A stretch of DNA of 64,000 bases from HGM04593 sp045591315 (GTDB lineage Bacteria > Bacteroidota > Bacteroidia > Bacteroidales > Bacteroidaceae). How positions within the stretch are numbered: the first letter of the stretch is position 1; each line of letters starts with the position of its first letter. The position numbers and the translations under genes were made by a program. This document shows positions 7,886-17,321 of the stretch, piece after piece. The notes under the pieces are model-generated. The model saw only the letters and a list, made by a program, of their open reading frames with translations, did no database searches and had not been told where the DNA came from. The stretch lies in assembly GCA_045591315.1 (NCBI GenBank), contig JAZNSN010000030.1:1-64000 (forward strand), given 5' to 3'.

Positions 7886-7922
7886 ATAATATTTTTTATT
7901 CCTATCAAAAACAAATTCTGCA

Positions 7923-10229
7923 TCAGAACGGATAACCGATAGCAAAATGCAGTGCAAAATCGCGCCCGAAGTCCGGGTGCAGCAGCGGATACTTGTCATT
8001 GCCGCTGTATGCTGGATTTACGGCCTTCATGGCCCCGTCAAGACGGAATACGAACATATCAAGTTCTATTCTAAGGCCTAATCCGTATGAAAAGGCGAGG
8101 TCACGGTGAAAAGTCGAGATATCGAACTGACCGCCGGGCTGTTCATCGTAGGGACGCAAGGTCCATATATTTCCGGCATCGACAAACAGAGCCGAGTGCA
8201 GTTTCCAGAACAGGTGTGTACGGAACTCCAGATTCAAATCTATTTTAAGGTCACCCGACTGGTTTATGAAATCGATGCTCTTGCCGCTGTTCCTGTAACG
8301 GCCAGGGCCCAGAGTCCTCACATTCCAACCTCGCATGCCATTGGCACCTCCTGCAAAATACCTTTTCTCGAAGGGCAGGATACGCGAGTTGCCATAAGGA
8401 TATGCTATACCGAAACCCGCATGAAAAAGTATCGTATTACGGTCATTGAACTTATAGCGTGCAGTAAGGTCAAAATCCCCTTTTACATACTGGGCGTAAG
8501 CAAGGTCCTGTATCATATATTGCCCGTCACTGTTCTTCGTCCCGCCAAACAGGTTATTAAGCCCATACAACACATTTCCCGAACACTCCATGTGCATTCT
8601 GAACGAATAGGCATACGGATTGAACTGGTTCGACTTCTTCAATGAGGAGTTGTATGTATATGTATAACCGAACTTCGTTATAAGCAAGTTCTCGTAATTA
8701 TATTTGAGTATAGAGTTACGGTTGGATATACTGTCAAGATACTCCTTCTTGAAAGTATCGGAAATCCAAGGAACATAGATATAGTTTATATCCAGCAACT
8801 CTAACGTATTATGAGATTCAGCCCTCTTGCTCCACGTATAGCTCCATGAGCCGGAGAGGACATGACGGTCGAACTCCGGACGCTTCTGCGAATTGAACTT
8901 GAGGGAGAGCAAGGTCGAGGAAAGCAAGGAACGTCTCTTTTCCGGGATTATGACGGACGGGAAGCCGCCCAGCAGACGCAAGCTGGCCTCAGCACCATAT
9001 TCAAAATAGTCTCCGCCTGAATAGCCGCTCAGGCCGGAAACGGCCTCATAGGCAGTAAAGAAACGTATAGACAATTGCTCAGAGCCCTTAAAAAGGTTCT
9101 TGTCGGAAAATGTTACGGCTGCAGCAGCTCCGAAGTCACCAGCCGTATTCGTACCTTCAAGTTCAAGGCCTACCGAACGGCGTTTGTTCCGGTCGTATAT
9201 TATATAGCAGTCAAGCAAGTCGGTACCAGGACGCTCGACCATCCTTATTGTCGTGTATTTAAGAGATGTGAGATTGGCGAATGCATTATACGTTCTGTCA
9301 ACATTGCTTTGGGAAAAAAGCTCACCATGATTTATATGTGTATTCTTTACCAGCACCGACGGACGGACAACAGGATCTTCCTCCGATATTATTATATGAT
9401 TGCCATAATGCATAGTATCACACTCCGCCAGTATTGCATCATCAATCTGAAGCCCTGTACCGGAGATGTAATATATCTTGTCTATCCGATATGTTCTATG
9501 AGGCTGCGGAGCTGCACCCTGGGAGTGGATAAACATTCCGACATTCATTGTAAGACGGACATTGTTCGAATGATGAGCAGTATCTGCCACATATGTTATA
9601 TACTCCTTCTGGAAGCGGTAATACCCCATATCCTTAAGCAACGATGCAATCCTGCGTCGTTCTGTCTCAAGGTTATCGACACTGAACGGCATGCCTGGAC
9701 GCAAGAAGGATTCTGAGGAATTGGAAAGTATAATGGACTTCAGCGTGCTGTCCCCGGTCTCTATTTCAATGCTTTCAACGTAATATCTTTCACGCTCGTG
9801 CAAATAATAAAAGGCCTCGGCACGTTTCTTTTTTTCATTCTTCTCACATTCGAAATCCACTGTCGCATGAAGATAACCGTCATTAACCAGCATCTGCTGT
9901 ATATTGGCCCTGCTTTTCTCGGAGAGTTCAGTACTGAATATCACAGGAGCTTCACCAAGCCTTTGAAGAACCTTGTTTCTCCACTTTGTTGTGTCGTTGC
10001 CCGAAAGGGAGTATGTATACAAAGGGACTTTTACAAGATTAAACCACTTTGCATTGGGCTTTTGGCGTACATACCCTTTAGCCTTGACTTCATTGCTACG
10101 ATTTGTTGTGGATATAATATTGACATCATCGAGAAGATACTCACCCTCAGGAATGAATTTCTTCACCGAGCATGAGAGCAGCATGGCTATGCATACAAGA
10201 AGATATGTTATGTTTCTCAATGACATCAA
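7923..10229 (-). CDS. tamL: TamL-type outer-membrane assembly lipoprotein (BamA/Omp85 family)
   Basis: A 768-residue protein with a lipoprotein signal (LLVCIAMLLSC, lipid-modified Cys near residue 20). Next come POTRA-like repeats containing EGEYLLDDVNI, VNDGYLHATVDFE and LLKDMGYYRFQKE. The C-terminal half is an Omp85 beta-barrel, with FAGGANGMRGWNVRTLGPG corresponding to the conserved loop 6 RGF/Y-type motif, and ends in HFAIGYPF. In Bacteroidetes TamL is the lipidated partner of TamB in outer-membrane protein or lipid assembly. The ATG at 10229 is followed by a second ATG one codon later; either could be used. It heads a leftward operon with the metallo-hydrolase and tyrS, and diverges from a TrmH-family gene. 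Confidence 0.9.
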   Translation of the reverse strand: MMSLRNITYLLVCIAMLLSCSVKKFIPEGEYLLDDVNIISTTNRSNEVKAKGYVRQKPNAKWFNLVKVPLYTYSLSGNDTTKWRNKVLQRLGEAPVIFSTELSEKSRANIQQMLVNDGYLHATVDFECEKNEKKKRAEAFYYLHERERYYVESIEIETGDSTLKSIILSNSSESFLRPGMPFSVDNLETERRRIASLLKDMGYYRFQKEYITYVADTAHHSNNVRLTMNVGMFIHSQGAAPQPHRTYRIDKIYYISGTGLQIDDAILAECDTMHYGNHIIISEEDPVVRPSVLVKNTHINHGELFSQSNVDRTYNAFANLTSLKYTTIRMVERPGTDLLDCYIIYDRNKRRSVGLELEGTNTAGDFGAAAAVTFSDKNLFKGSEQLSIRFFTAYEAVSGLSGYSGGDYFEYGAEASLRLLGGFPSVIIPEKRRSLLSSTLLSLKFNSQKRPEFDRHVLSGSWSYTWSKRAESHNTLELLDINYIYVPWISDTFKKEYLDSISNRNSILKYNYENLLITKFGYTYTYNSSLKKSNQFNPYAYSFRMHMECSGNVLYGLNNLFGGTKNSDGQYMIQDLAYAQYVKGDFDLTARYKFNDRNTILFHAGFGIAYPYGNSRILPFEKRYFAGGANGMRGWNVRTLGPGRYRNSGKSIDFINQSGDLKIDLNLEFRTHLFWKLHSALFVDAGNIWTLRPYDEQPGGQFDISTFHRDLAFSYGLGLRIELDMFVFRLDGAMKAVNPAYSGNDKYPLLHPDFGRDFALHFAIGYPF

Positions 10230-10276
10230 TATACCCGATTTAAAAGAAGTAGAGACCAGTTTCTAAAATATTCTTG

Positions 10277-10284
10277 CAAATATA
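10277..10284 (-). promoter_or_regulatory. Likely -7 element for tamL
   Basis: On the minus strand TATATTTG matches TAnnTTTG about 50 bases before the tamL start. The -33 is weak. Confidence 0.45.
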
Positions 10285-10307
10285 CGAAAAAAGTGAAAGA
10301 TTTAAGG

Positions 10308-10315
10308 TAGATTTG
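10308..10315 (+). promoter_or_regulatory. Likely -7 element for the TrmH gene
   Basis: TAGATTTG matches TAnnTTTG and lies 30 bases before the chosen ATG at 10346. This placement argues against the longer frame starting at 10274. The -33 is weak. Confidence 0.5.
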
Positions 10316-10345
10316 CAGCACTTTAACGAACCTGTTTATACAATT

Positions 10346-11107
10346 ATGCTAAGCAAAGCCCTATTGAAGCAGATAGCATCACTGGAATTGAAGAAGTACC
10401 GCAAAGAGAGCGGGCTGTTCATTGCCGAAGGAGGCAAGACCGTAACCGATCTGTTGGCAGCCGGAATAGCGGTAGAGAAGATTCTTGCTACACGGGCCTG
10501 GCTTGATTGCAACAAACTGGAATACGGAGTCAATGCAGTCGAAATCACCGAAGAGGAGATGAGGCGCGCCAGTTTCCAACGCACTCCACAGGGTATTATG
10601 GGCTTATTCAGGCAACCGTGCCACAGAACGGATTTATCGGCGCCGCAGAAAAGGCTATGCCTCGCACTTGACAATGTACAGGACCCTGGGAATCTTGGAA
10701 CTATAATACGTATTGCCGACTGGTTCGGAATAGAAGAGATATTCTGCTCTAAAGGCTCAGCCGATGCATATAACCCTAAAACAATACAGGCAACAATGGG
10801 AGCCATAGCAAGAGTAAAGGTACATTACATAGACCTTGCGGAATTCATAGCATCGCTTGAAGGTAAAGCACCTGTATATGGAACATTTCTTGACGGTGAG
10901 GATTTATATAGCCACGAACTATCCCCCAACGGTTTGATTGTCATGGGGAACGAAGGAAACGGTATTAGCGAGGAGTGTGCATCAAAGATCAACAGACGCC
11001 TGCTCATACCCAACTACCCTGCCGGCAACAAGACCTCTGAATCGCTCAACGTCTCAACTGCAACTGCCATAATATGCAGCGAATTCCGACGCAGGTCCAG
11101 GCAATAG
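10346..11107 (+). CDS. TrmH/SpoU-family RNA 2'-O-methyltransferase
   Basis: A 253-residue protein starting at ATG 10346. The frame is open upstream to 10274, but that region contains the promoter, and MLSKALLKQIASLELKKYR is the expected N-terminus. An L7Ae/L30e-like substrate-binding domain (FIAEGGKTVTDLL) is followed by the knotted SPOUT methyltransferase domain. That domain has motif 1 NVQDPGNLGTIIRIADWFG, motif 2 VMGNEGNGIS and motif 3 IPNYPAGNKTSESLNVSTA. The enzyme transfers a methyl group from SAM to a ribose 2'-OH in rRNA or tRNA; RlmB-like 23S rRNA methylation is most likely, but the exact target cannot be read from sequence. Confidence 0.92.
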   Translation: MLSKALLKQIASLELKKYRKESGLFIAEGGKTVTDLLAAGIAVEKILATRAWLDCNKLEYGVNAVEITEEEMRRASFQRTPQGIMGLFRQPCHRTDLSAPQKRLCLALDNVQDPGNLGTIIRIADWFGIEEIFCSKGSADAYNPKTIQATMGAIARVKVHYIDLAEFIASLEGKAPVYGTFLDGEDLYSHELSPNGLIVMGNEGNGISEECASKINRRLLIPNYPAGNKTSESLNVSTATAIICSEFRRRSRQ

Positions 11108-11108
11108 T

Positions 11109-11336
11109 TCACTCCAGGGCTGTCCATTCACCCGAAGCACTGCGTATATATGCATACAGCTCCGTCGCACTGCCGGAAGGAAGCTCTCTCAAGTAAATCG
11201 CAGGAACGAATCTCATGGCATGGTTTTCACATGCGAACGATGTGAAAGAAAGGACGACGCTGTCAACAGTCTCCACGACCTGCTGATGCAGGACTTCACC
11301 GGAAGGCAGATACAGTTCTGCCGTTGCATATAACAT
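11109..11336 (-). CDS. Small hypothetical protein
   Basis: A 75-residue acidic protein starting at ATG 11336. The sequence is compatible with a compact beta-rich fold (MLYATAELYLPSGEV, VVLSFTSFACENH, ATELYAYIRSASGEWTALE). It lacks a signal peptide. It begins 11 bases after the stop of the DUF4296 lipoprotein gene on the same strand and converges tail-to-tail with the TrmH gene (one base apart), so it is probably the last gene of the ileS-lspA operon. I do not recognise a family. Confidence 0.6.
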   Translation of the reverse strand: MLYATAELYLPSGEVLHQQVVETVDSVVLSFTSFACENHAMRFVPAIYLRELPSGSATELYAYIRSASGEWTALE

Positions 11337-11347
11337 TTCAGTATGCC

Positions 11348-12136
11348 TTAATCTTGGTTTGAAGATGTATGTATTCTCCTTACAGACACTCTGTTCAGAA
11401 GAAGCTTGGAGCCTAGGGTTGAATCATTGTCCGAATAATATACAAAGCCGTTCATTGCCCTCAGCCTGCTGCCGGAATTCCTGGCTACCGAAAGCGAGTG
11501 CTTGCCTGACTTGGTTATCTCCATGCCTGTTCCGCTATTGGTTCCGTCATCATAGTCAAGAAGAACCGCCGCATATGCACTTTGTTCTACAGAATCCCTC
11601 TCCGATTTTATAAAATGCGCAGAGAAGGAGAACACCAGACTATCACCGGCAACAAAGGAGCTGTCATCGGGTGTATCAAAAGAGAATCTGAGCCTGTTGC
11701 ACAAAGGTGTAGATGAAAGGAGTTTCGACTGCGGCCCGGTCCATAGCTCAGCTGTATCGTCGGCAAGATATGCGATATCTATTGCAACACCTTCCATAAC
11801 GGCACCGGCAGAACCCTCAAGAAGTTCAACCTCCTTTTCAAGACGTTCTTCAAGATTCGAATATATCTTATGCAAATGCTTGGGATAACGGTTATACCAT
11901 ACCATTGCCGTATCGAACTGTTCCTTTGTTACATTATGTTTCTTGAACACATAATCGAAGAACAGTTTCTCCTTGTTGGACGAGGTGGAGTACTCTCCCG
12001 ACATCGATTGCACCAGATGATAGTCGTACAGAAAAGCCTCCATCTTTTCAGGAGAAAGTATATGCTCCGGACGCTGCACTTCGCACGAAACGAGCACTAA
12101 AGCAACAAAAAGCACTATTTTACATATTCTGCGCAT
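11348..12136 (-). CDS. DUF4296 lipoprotein
   Basis: A 262-residue lipoprotein with a lipobox (ALVLVSC, Cys near residue 19). The N-terminal third carries the DUF4296 pattern: PEHILSPEKMEAFLYDYHL, then FDYVFKKHNVTKEQFDTAMVWY and NRYPKHLHKIYSNLEERL. This helical domain is found almost only in Bacteroidetes. The C-terminal half is beta-rich without a known domain. It follows lspA by 12 bases. That is a conserved neighbourhood in this group and a fitting one, since LspA cleaves lipoprotein signal peptides. The molecular role is unknown. Confidence 0.85.
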   Translation of the reverse strand: MRRICKIVLFVALVLVSCEVQRPEHILSPEKMEAFLYDYHLVQSMSGEYSTSSNKEKLFFDYVFKKHNVTKEQFDTAMVWYNRYPKHLHKIYSNLEERLEKEVELLEGSAGAVMEGVAIDIAYLADDTAELWTGPQSKLLSSTPLCNRLRFSFDTPDDSSFVAGDSLVFSFSAHFIKSERDSVEQSAYAAVLLDYDDGTNSGTGMEITKSGKHSLSVARNSGSRLRAMNGFVYYSDNDSTLGSKLLLNRVSVRRIHTSSNQD

Positions 12137-12148
12137 CTCATGGGTCTA

Positions 12149-12748
12149 TTAGTTCAGAACATATTTGCGATAGAACAGGATTATTGCCGCAACACTGCAG
12201 CTGATACATGCATCGGCAAAATTGAATACAGGGCTGAAGAATATATCGCCACCTATAAGAGGAATCCACTCTGGCCATGTAAACAACGGGAAATAGAACA
12301 TATCCACAACACGGCCTTCGAACAGAGAGCCGTATCCTTCACCCCATGGTACAAAATGCGCCACTTGACCATAGCTGGAAGAGAATATCTCCCCATAGAA
12401 CACGCAATCGATGATATTGCCGACAGCACCGGCAAGAATCATAGCGACAGAGAACACAAAACCCATCGGATACCTGCCGTCGCGTACAAGCCTGAAAAGT
12501 ATATATAGAAGGAATATGACTGCAACTACGCGGAATCCGGTCAGGAAGAGTTTGTTGAACAATTCCATTCCGAATGCCATTCCGTTGTTCTCTACAAAAA
12601 GTATCCGGAACCAGTTGCCAAAGACTGGAAAGCCGTCACCCAATGACATGCTTGTCTTGACCGCAATCTTTATCGCCTGATCGGCAATGATTGCAAGCAT
12701 CACAGACAAGGATATAACCCAGCAACGGCTCTTCAACTTTGCTGTCAT
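12149..12748 (-). CDS. lspA: Lipoprotein signal peptidase (signal peptidase II)
   Basis: A 199-residue inner-membrane aspartyl protease that cleaves prolipoprotein signal peptides after diacylglyceryl transfer. Four hydrophobic segments are visible. The two catalytic aspartates lie in GAVGNIIDCVFYG and FNFADACIS, and the conserved ENNGMAFGM is present. It is about 30 residues longer than E. coli LspA, as usual for Bacteroidetes. It sits 3 bases after the dksA-like gene, in an operon with ileS upstream and a DUF4296 lipoprotein downstream. The many lipoproteins in the window are its likely substrates. Confidence 0.95.
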   Translation of the reverse strand: MTAKLKSRCWVISLSVMLAIIADQAIKIAVKTSMSLGDGFPVFGNWFRILFVENNGMAFGMELFNKLFLTGFRVVAVIFLLYILFRLVRDGRYPMGFVFSVAMILAGAVGNIIDCVFYGEIFSSSYGQVAHFVPWGEGYGSLFEGRVVDMFYFPLFTWPEWIPLIGGDIFFSPVFNFADACISCSVAAIILFYRKYVLN

Positions 12749-12751
12749 ATA

Positions 12752-13126
12752 TTATCTGTTCTTCTTAGCCTCGATGCTGAGCGTTGCATGAGGAACTGCC
12801 ATAAGACGCTCCTTGGCAATAAGTTTGCCTGTCTCGCGGCAAATACCGTATGTCTTGTTTTCTATGCGCACGAGAGCTGCCTGAAGGCCCTGTATAAACT
12901 TTGCCTGACGGCCGGCTATCTGCATCTGCTCCTCAAGGTAAGCGGCATCGCTACCGTCTTCGAGGCCTTTGTATGTAGGCGAGGTATCGGCAACATCATT
13001 TGAATCTTCGTGACGCAATGCACGCATTATCTGGTCATAGTCTCTCTTCGCAAGTTCCAGCTTCTGAAGAATAACCTGGCGGAACTCCTCAAGTTCCTCA
13101 TCTGAATAACGGAGTTTTTCTGACAT
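12752..13126 (-). CDS. TraR/DksA-family protein lacking the zinc cysteines
   Basis: A 124-residue protein: an N-terminal coiled-coil hairpin (residues 5-45 and 65-85) with the acidic tip-like motif DGSDAA near residue 58, then a degenerate DksA zinc-finger region. The consensus YGxCxxCGxxI...P...CxxC is reduced to YGICRETGKLIAKERLMAVP, which keeps one of four cysteines and ends in basic residues. DksA proteins bind the RNA polymerase secondary channel and modulate rRNA and stress promoters. Loss of the zinc site is known for some DksA relatives. It lies between ileS and lspA in a tight operon. Confidence 0.85.
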   Translation of the reverse strand: MSEKLRYSDEELEEFRQVILQKLELAKRDYDQIMRALRHEDSNDVADTSPTYKGLEDGSDAAYLEEQMQIAGRQAKFIQGLQAALVRIENKTYGICRETGKLIAKERLMAVPHATLSIEAKKNR

Positions 13127-13168
13127 ATCTTTTAAATTTTTATTACGGTTAGTATAATGTTTGTCTTT

Positions 13169-16100
13169 TTAAACCTTAGCTACAGCAACCTTTACTGTTG
13201 CATTGTCAAGTTCTATTTCATCATTGCTTACTGTTGCTGAATCGACAACTAGAGTATCGGCAAGGACCTGATTGCATATATAGTCACGGAACTGTTCAAC
13301 AGCAGCATCACTTGCCTCGCTGCTTGAAAGGGAAACGGCAATACGGTCGGTGATATCGAAACCGCTCTCCTTACGAAGAGCCTGAATCTTCTTTACAATC
13401 TCACGTGCAATACCCTCACGGCGCAAATCCTCGGTAACTTCAACATCAAGAGCGACTGTCAACGCACCCTCGTTGGCTACAGTCCAGCCCGGAACATCCT
13501 CGCTGAAGATTTCAACATCTGCAAGTTCAATGAGAGCATCAGTGCCCTCTACCTGCAATGTAATCGATCCGTTCTTCTCAAGCTCGGATATCTGCTCCTG
13601 CGACATTTCAGTAACAGCTGCATTAACGCTCTTCATGAGCTTGCCGAACTTCTTTCCGAGTGTACGGAAGTTGCACTTTATCTTCTTCACCAGTATTCCG
13701 TCACCCTCGACGAACACAAGTTCCTTTACATTAACCTCGCTCAGTATGAGCTGCTTGACAGCCTCTATACGCGACTTCATAACCTCGTCGGCAGCCGGTA
13801 TGGCAATCTTCTGCAACGGCTGGCGAACGATAAGAGCCTCTTTCTTGCGCAGTGCAAGCACCATTGACGATATCTGCTGTGCAAGCTCCATACGGTATTC
13901 AAGCTCTGTATCGACCGAAGCCTCATCACATTCGGGGAACTTGGCCAGATGAACCGACTTGGCATTGCCACGGCCGGTAACAGAGGTCAAATCCTGATAG
14001 AGACGGTCGGCATAGAACGGAGCAATAGGAGCCATAAGACATGCGACTGTCTCAAGACATGTGTAAAGTGTCTGGTATGCCGACAATTTGTCCTCGCTCA
14101 TGTCGGAGCCCCAGAAACGCTTGCGGCTCAAACGCACGAACCAGTTGCTCACGTTATCTATGACAAATTCCTGAATCAGACGACCAGCCTTTGTTGGCTC
14201 ATAATCATTCAGACAGGCATTCACGTTCTTCACAAGAGAGTTGAGTTCAGAGATTATCCAACGGTCGAGTTCAGGACGCTTGTTTACCGGTATCTCCGGT
14301 TCCTCAAAAGTAAAGCCATCGACATTGGCATACATCGTAAAGAAACTGTATGTCTGGTACAGCTTTCCGAAGAATGAGCGCGTAACCTCCTTGACGCCCT
14401 CCTCATTGAAACGGAGGTTATCCCAGGGGGCAGAGTTGGTAATCATATACCAGCGCAGAGCATCACTGCCGTAGTTTTCGATAGTATTGAAAGGATCGAC
14501 GGCATTGCCCAGACGCTTTGACATCTTGTCACCGTTCTTGTCAAGCACAAGGCCATTAGATATAACAGTCTTGAATGCAACGGTATCGAATACCATTGTA
14601 GCAATCGCATGCAGAGTATAGAACCAGCCACGTGTCTGGTCAACGCCCTCTGCGATGAAATCGGCTGGATATACGGTACGGTTGTCAAGTATCTCCTTGT
14701 TCTCGAAAGGATAATGTATCTGGGCATACGGCATTGCACCGGAATCGAACCATACGTCAATGAGATCGAGTTCGCGTGTCATAACCTTGCCGGTTGAAGA
14801 TACAAGCTTGATATCGTCAACATAAGGACGATGCAAATCGATCTTGTCATAGTTCTCCTTGCTGTAATCACCGGGAACGAAGCCTTTATCCTTATATGGG
14901 TTGCTAACCATAACACCGGCAGCAACAGCCTTTTCTATTTCATTGTAGAGTTCCTCTACTGAACCGATACAAATAGCCTCACCGTCCTCGCTTGTCCATA
15001 TCGGCAACGGTGTACCCCAATAACGGCTACGGCTGAGATTCCAGTCGTTGAGGTTCTCAAGCCATTTGCCGAAACGGCCTGTACCGGTAGATTCGGGCTT
15101 CCATGTTATCGTCTTGTTGAGCTCGCTCATGCGCTTCTTCATCTGTGAAGCACGTACGAACCAGCTGTCGAGCGGATAATAGAGCACAGGCTTGTCTGTA
15201 CGCCAGCAGTGCGGATAGTTGTGTACATGCTTCTCTATCTTGAATGCCACGCCGCCCTGTTTCATTACCATGCAGAGAGCGACATCAAGAGTCTCGGCCT
15301 TTGCGGCAGCCTTCTCGTCATATCGTCCGTCAACAGTATATTGAGGGTCGTATGCATTCTTCACGTATGCACCGGCAAACTTTGAATACAGTTCCACATT
15401 CACGAACTCCTTGACAAAATTCTCGTCAAGTTCGTCTATTGTCCAGAACTTTCCGGTAAAATCGACCATAGGACGTGTCTCGCCCTTCTTGTTTACCATA
15501 AACAATGAAGGAACACCGGCAGCCTTGGCAACAAATGCGTCGTCGGCACCGAAAGTAGGTGCAATATGCACGATGCCTGTACCGTCTTCGGTAGTAACGT
15601 AATCACCGGGGATTACGCGGAATGCATCGGCCGATGCATCGACAATAGCATCACCTAACTTTGCTACAGGCTTCACCCATGGGAAGAGCTGAGCATAATG
15701 CATTCCCACCAAATCACTGCCTTTGTATTCTGCTATAACTTTATAAGGGACAACCTTGTCACCCTGCTTGTACTCGCCCAACGGCATTTCCGCACCTGCA
15801 GGATTGAAATGAGCGGCAAGCAGAGCCTTCGCCAACACAACTGTCATCGGCTCACCGGTATAGCTGTTGTATGTCTGTACAGCAACATAGTCAATCTTAG
15901 GGCCTACGCAGAGAGCTGTATTTGAAGGCAATGTCCACGGTGTTGTTGTCCACGCCATAAAGTACGGTGTACCCCACTCTGTCATTTCGGGTTTAGGGTC
16001 GAGCATACGGAACTGCGCCACTGCTGTAGTATCCTTCACGTCACGATAGCAGCCAGGCTGATTGAGTTCATGAGAGCTAAGACCTGTACCTGCAGCCGGA

Positions 16101-16651
16101 GAATAAGGCTGGATTGTATATCCCTTATACAGCAATCCCTTATTGTAGAGCTGCTTCAACAGCCACCAAAGAGACTCGATATAGCTGTTCTCGTATGTGA
16201 TATAAGGATTGTCAAGATCGACCCAATAGCCCATCTTGCGTGTAAGATCGGTCCACTCGCGTGTATATTTCATGACCTCCTCACGGCAATTGCGGTTATA
16301 GTCGTCAACGGATATCTTCTTGCCGATATCCTCTTTTGTTATGTTCAGTTTTTTCTCGACGCCAAGCTCAACAGGCAAGCCATGGGTATCCCAACCGGCC
16401 TTACGCTTCACCTGAAAGCCTTTCATTGTCTTGAAACGGCAGAATGTATCCTTTATACTGCGCGCCATTACGTGATGTATTCCGGGCATGCCGTTTGCCG
16501 AAGGAGGACCTTCGAAGAAAACGAACGAAGGAGCGCCCTCGCGCTCTGTCATACTCTTTGAGAACAGGTCGTTCTCGTCCCACTCGCCTAAAACCTCCTT
16601 GTTTATCTGAGGCAGATTAAGTTGATTATATACAGGAAATTTCTTTTTCAT
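13169..16651 (-). CDS. ileS: Isoleucyl-tRNA synthetase
   Basis: A 1160-residue class Ia synthetase. The HIGH-equivalent is GMPGIHHVMARSIKD near residue 53. The KMSKS loop DKMSKRLGN is at about residue 693, preceded by WFYTLHAIATMVFD. The CP1 editing domain shows TTPWTLPSNTALCVG and the end of the editing pocket near EDGTGIVHIAP. The C-terminal part has the anticodon-binding domain (DRWIISELNSL) and a DUF5915-like tail. Length and the GxHHxxxR form of the first motif fit the eukaryote-like IleS2 class, which is generally less sensitive to mupirocin. It is the first gene of the ileS-dksA-lspA-DUF4296 operon. Confidence 0.97.
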   Translation of the reverse strand: MKKKFPVYNQLNLPQINKEVLGEWDENDLFSKSMTEREGAPSFVFFEGPPSANGMPGIHHVMARSIKDTFCRFKTMKGFQVKRKAGWDTHGLPVELGVEKKLNITKEDIGKKISVDDYNRNCREEVMKYTREWTDLTRKMGYWVDLDNPYITYENSYIESLWWLLKQLYNKGLLYKGYTIQPYSPAAGTGLSSHELNQPGCYRDVKDTTAVAQFRMLDPKPEMTEWGTPYFMAWTTTPWTLPSNTALCVGPKIDYVAVQTYNSYTGEPMTVVLAKALLAAHFNPAGAEMPLGEYKQGDKVVPYKVIAEYKGSDLVGMHYAQLFPWVKPVAKLGDAIVDASADAFRVIPGDYVTTEDGTGIVHIAPTFGADDAFVAKAAGVPSLFMVNKKGETRPMVDFTGKFWTIDELDENFVKEFVNVELYSKFAGAYVKNAYDPQYTVDGRYDEKAAAKAETLDVALCMVMKQGGVAFKIEKHVHNYPHCWRTDKPVLYYPLDSWFVRASQMKKRMSELNKTITWKPESTGTGRFGKWLENLNDWNLSRSRYWGTPLPIWTSEDGEAICIGSVEELYNEIEKAVAAGVMVSNPYKDKGFVPGDYSKENYDKIDLHRPYVDDIKLVSSTGKVMTRELDLIDVWFDSGAMPYAQIHYPFENKEILDNRTVYPADFIAEGVDQTRGWFYTLHAIATMVFDTVAFKTVISNGLVLDKNGDKMSKRLGNAVDPFNTIENYGSDALRWYMITNSAPWDNLRFNEEGVKEVTRSFFGKLYQTYSFFTMYANVDGFTFEEPEIPVNKRPELDRWIISELNSLVKNVNACLNDYEPTKAGRLIQEFVIDNVSNWFVRLSRKRFWGSDMSEDKLSAYQTLYTCLETVACLMAPIAPFYADRLYQDLTSVTGRGNAKSVHLAKFPECDEASVDTELEYRMELAQQISSMVLALRKKEALIVRQPLQKIAIPAADEVMKSRIEAVKQLILSEVNVKELVFVEGDGILVKKIKCNFRTLGKKFGKLMKSVNAAVTEMSQEQISELEKNGSITLQVEGTDALIELADVEIFSEDVPGWTVANEGALTVALDVEVTEDLRREGIAREIVKKIQALRKESGFDITDRIAVSLSSSEASDAAVEQFRDYICNQVLADTLVVDSATVSNDEIELDNATVKVAVAKV

Positions 16652-16676
16652 CTCTATATCAAACTATAAAGTTGCG

Positions 16677-16706
16677 CAAAGTTACCCAAAAAAAACGAGA
16701 AGTAAA
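16677..16706 (-). promoter_or_regulatory. Promoter of the ileS operon
   Basis: On the minus strand TTTA, 18 bases, then TAACTTTG, ending 25 bases before the ileS ATG. The -7 is an exact TAnnTTTG. Confidence 0.55.
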
Positions 16707-16785
16707 AGAAAGTTGCTCACTAATAAGAAGCAAACAGCAGAATAAATGCAACTTTTATCAAAGGTGTCAGCAGCTGGAAATGAAC

Positions 16786-16811
16786 AAAAAGGTACCGGCG
16801 CTGCCGGTACC
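16786..16811 (-). terminator. Terminator after the DUF4252 gene
   Basis: On the minus strand GGTACCGGC, three loop bases, GCCGGTACC and TTTTT: a 9-bp GC-rich perfect stem. Confidence 0.85.
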
Positions 16812-16827
16812 TGCAACTGAAGAGCAA

Positions 16828-17292
16828 TCACTCGAACATCATCTTCATCTCTTCCAGAGTAAACTTTCCTTTAAGGATTGTCAGAGCCATCTCATTATTG
16901 TCGTCCATTGCAGCAATCACAACTTCGGTACAGACCCCTTTTTTCTTGTCAAGCTTAACGAACACTCTATTCTTCACATCATTATCGTCAAGATAATCCT
17001 CTACAAAATAACCCTCAGGCAAAATCACAGAAAGTTCCTTGTAAAACCGCTCTCTGACAGAGGGGACACACTTCTTGATAATAAGGACAGTCATTCTGTC
17101 CACCAATTTGAGGAATGCCTTTTTGTGTTCAGGCATCATAAAGCGCATTGCCGAAAGTTCCTTTCCTAACAGCTCCAACGACTCGGCACCCGGCTCCTTG
17201 GCATATTCAAGCACAATCCGGTCAAAACCCTGAGCTAGAGAAAACTGCAACGCCAGGAAAAGAAAGACAAAAAACAACAAAGCCTTTTTCAT
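16828..17292 (-). CDS. DUF4252-like secreted protein
   Basis: A 154-residue protein with a signal peptide (MKKALLFFVFLFLALQFSLAQ). The mature part resembles DUF4252: an EYAKEPGAESLELLGKEL segment, a central helix pair, and ILKGKFTLEEMKMMFE at the end, where the family typically has an isoleucine/glycine-containing strand followed by an acidic helix. DUF4252 proteins occur mainly in Bacteroidetes and may be periplasmic or lipid-anchored; no lipobox cysteine is present here. Function is unknown. It starts 29 bases after the kinase-RapZ fusion on the same strand and ends at a strong terminator, so the two probably form a transcript. Confidence 0.7.
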   Translation of the reverse strand: MKKALLFFVFLFLALQFSLAQGFDRIVLEYAKEPGAESLELLGKELSAMRFMMPEHKKAFLKLVDRMTVLIIKKCVPSVRERFYKELSVILPEGYFVEDYLDDNDVKNRVFVKLDKKKGVCTEVVIAAMDDNNEMALTILKGKFTLEEMKMMFE

Positions 17293-17321
17293 AGAGATTA
17301 AATATCATTAAAGGAAATGCG

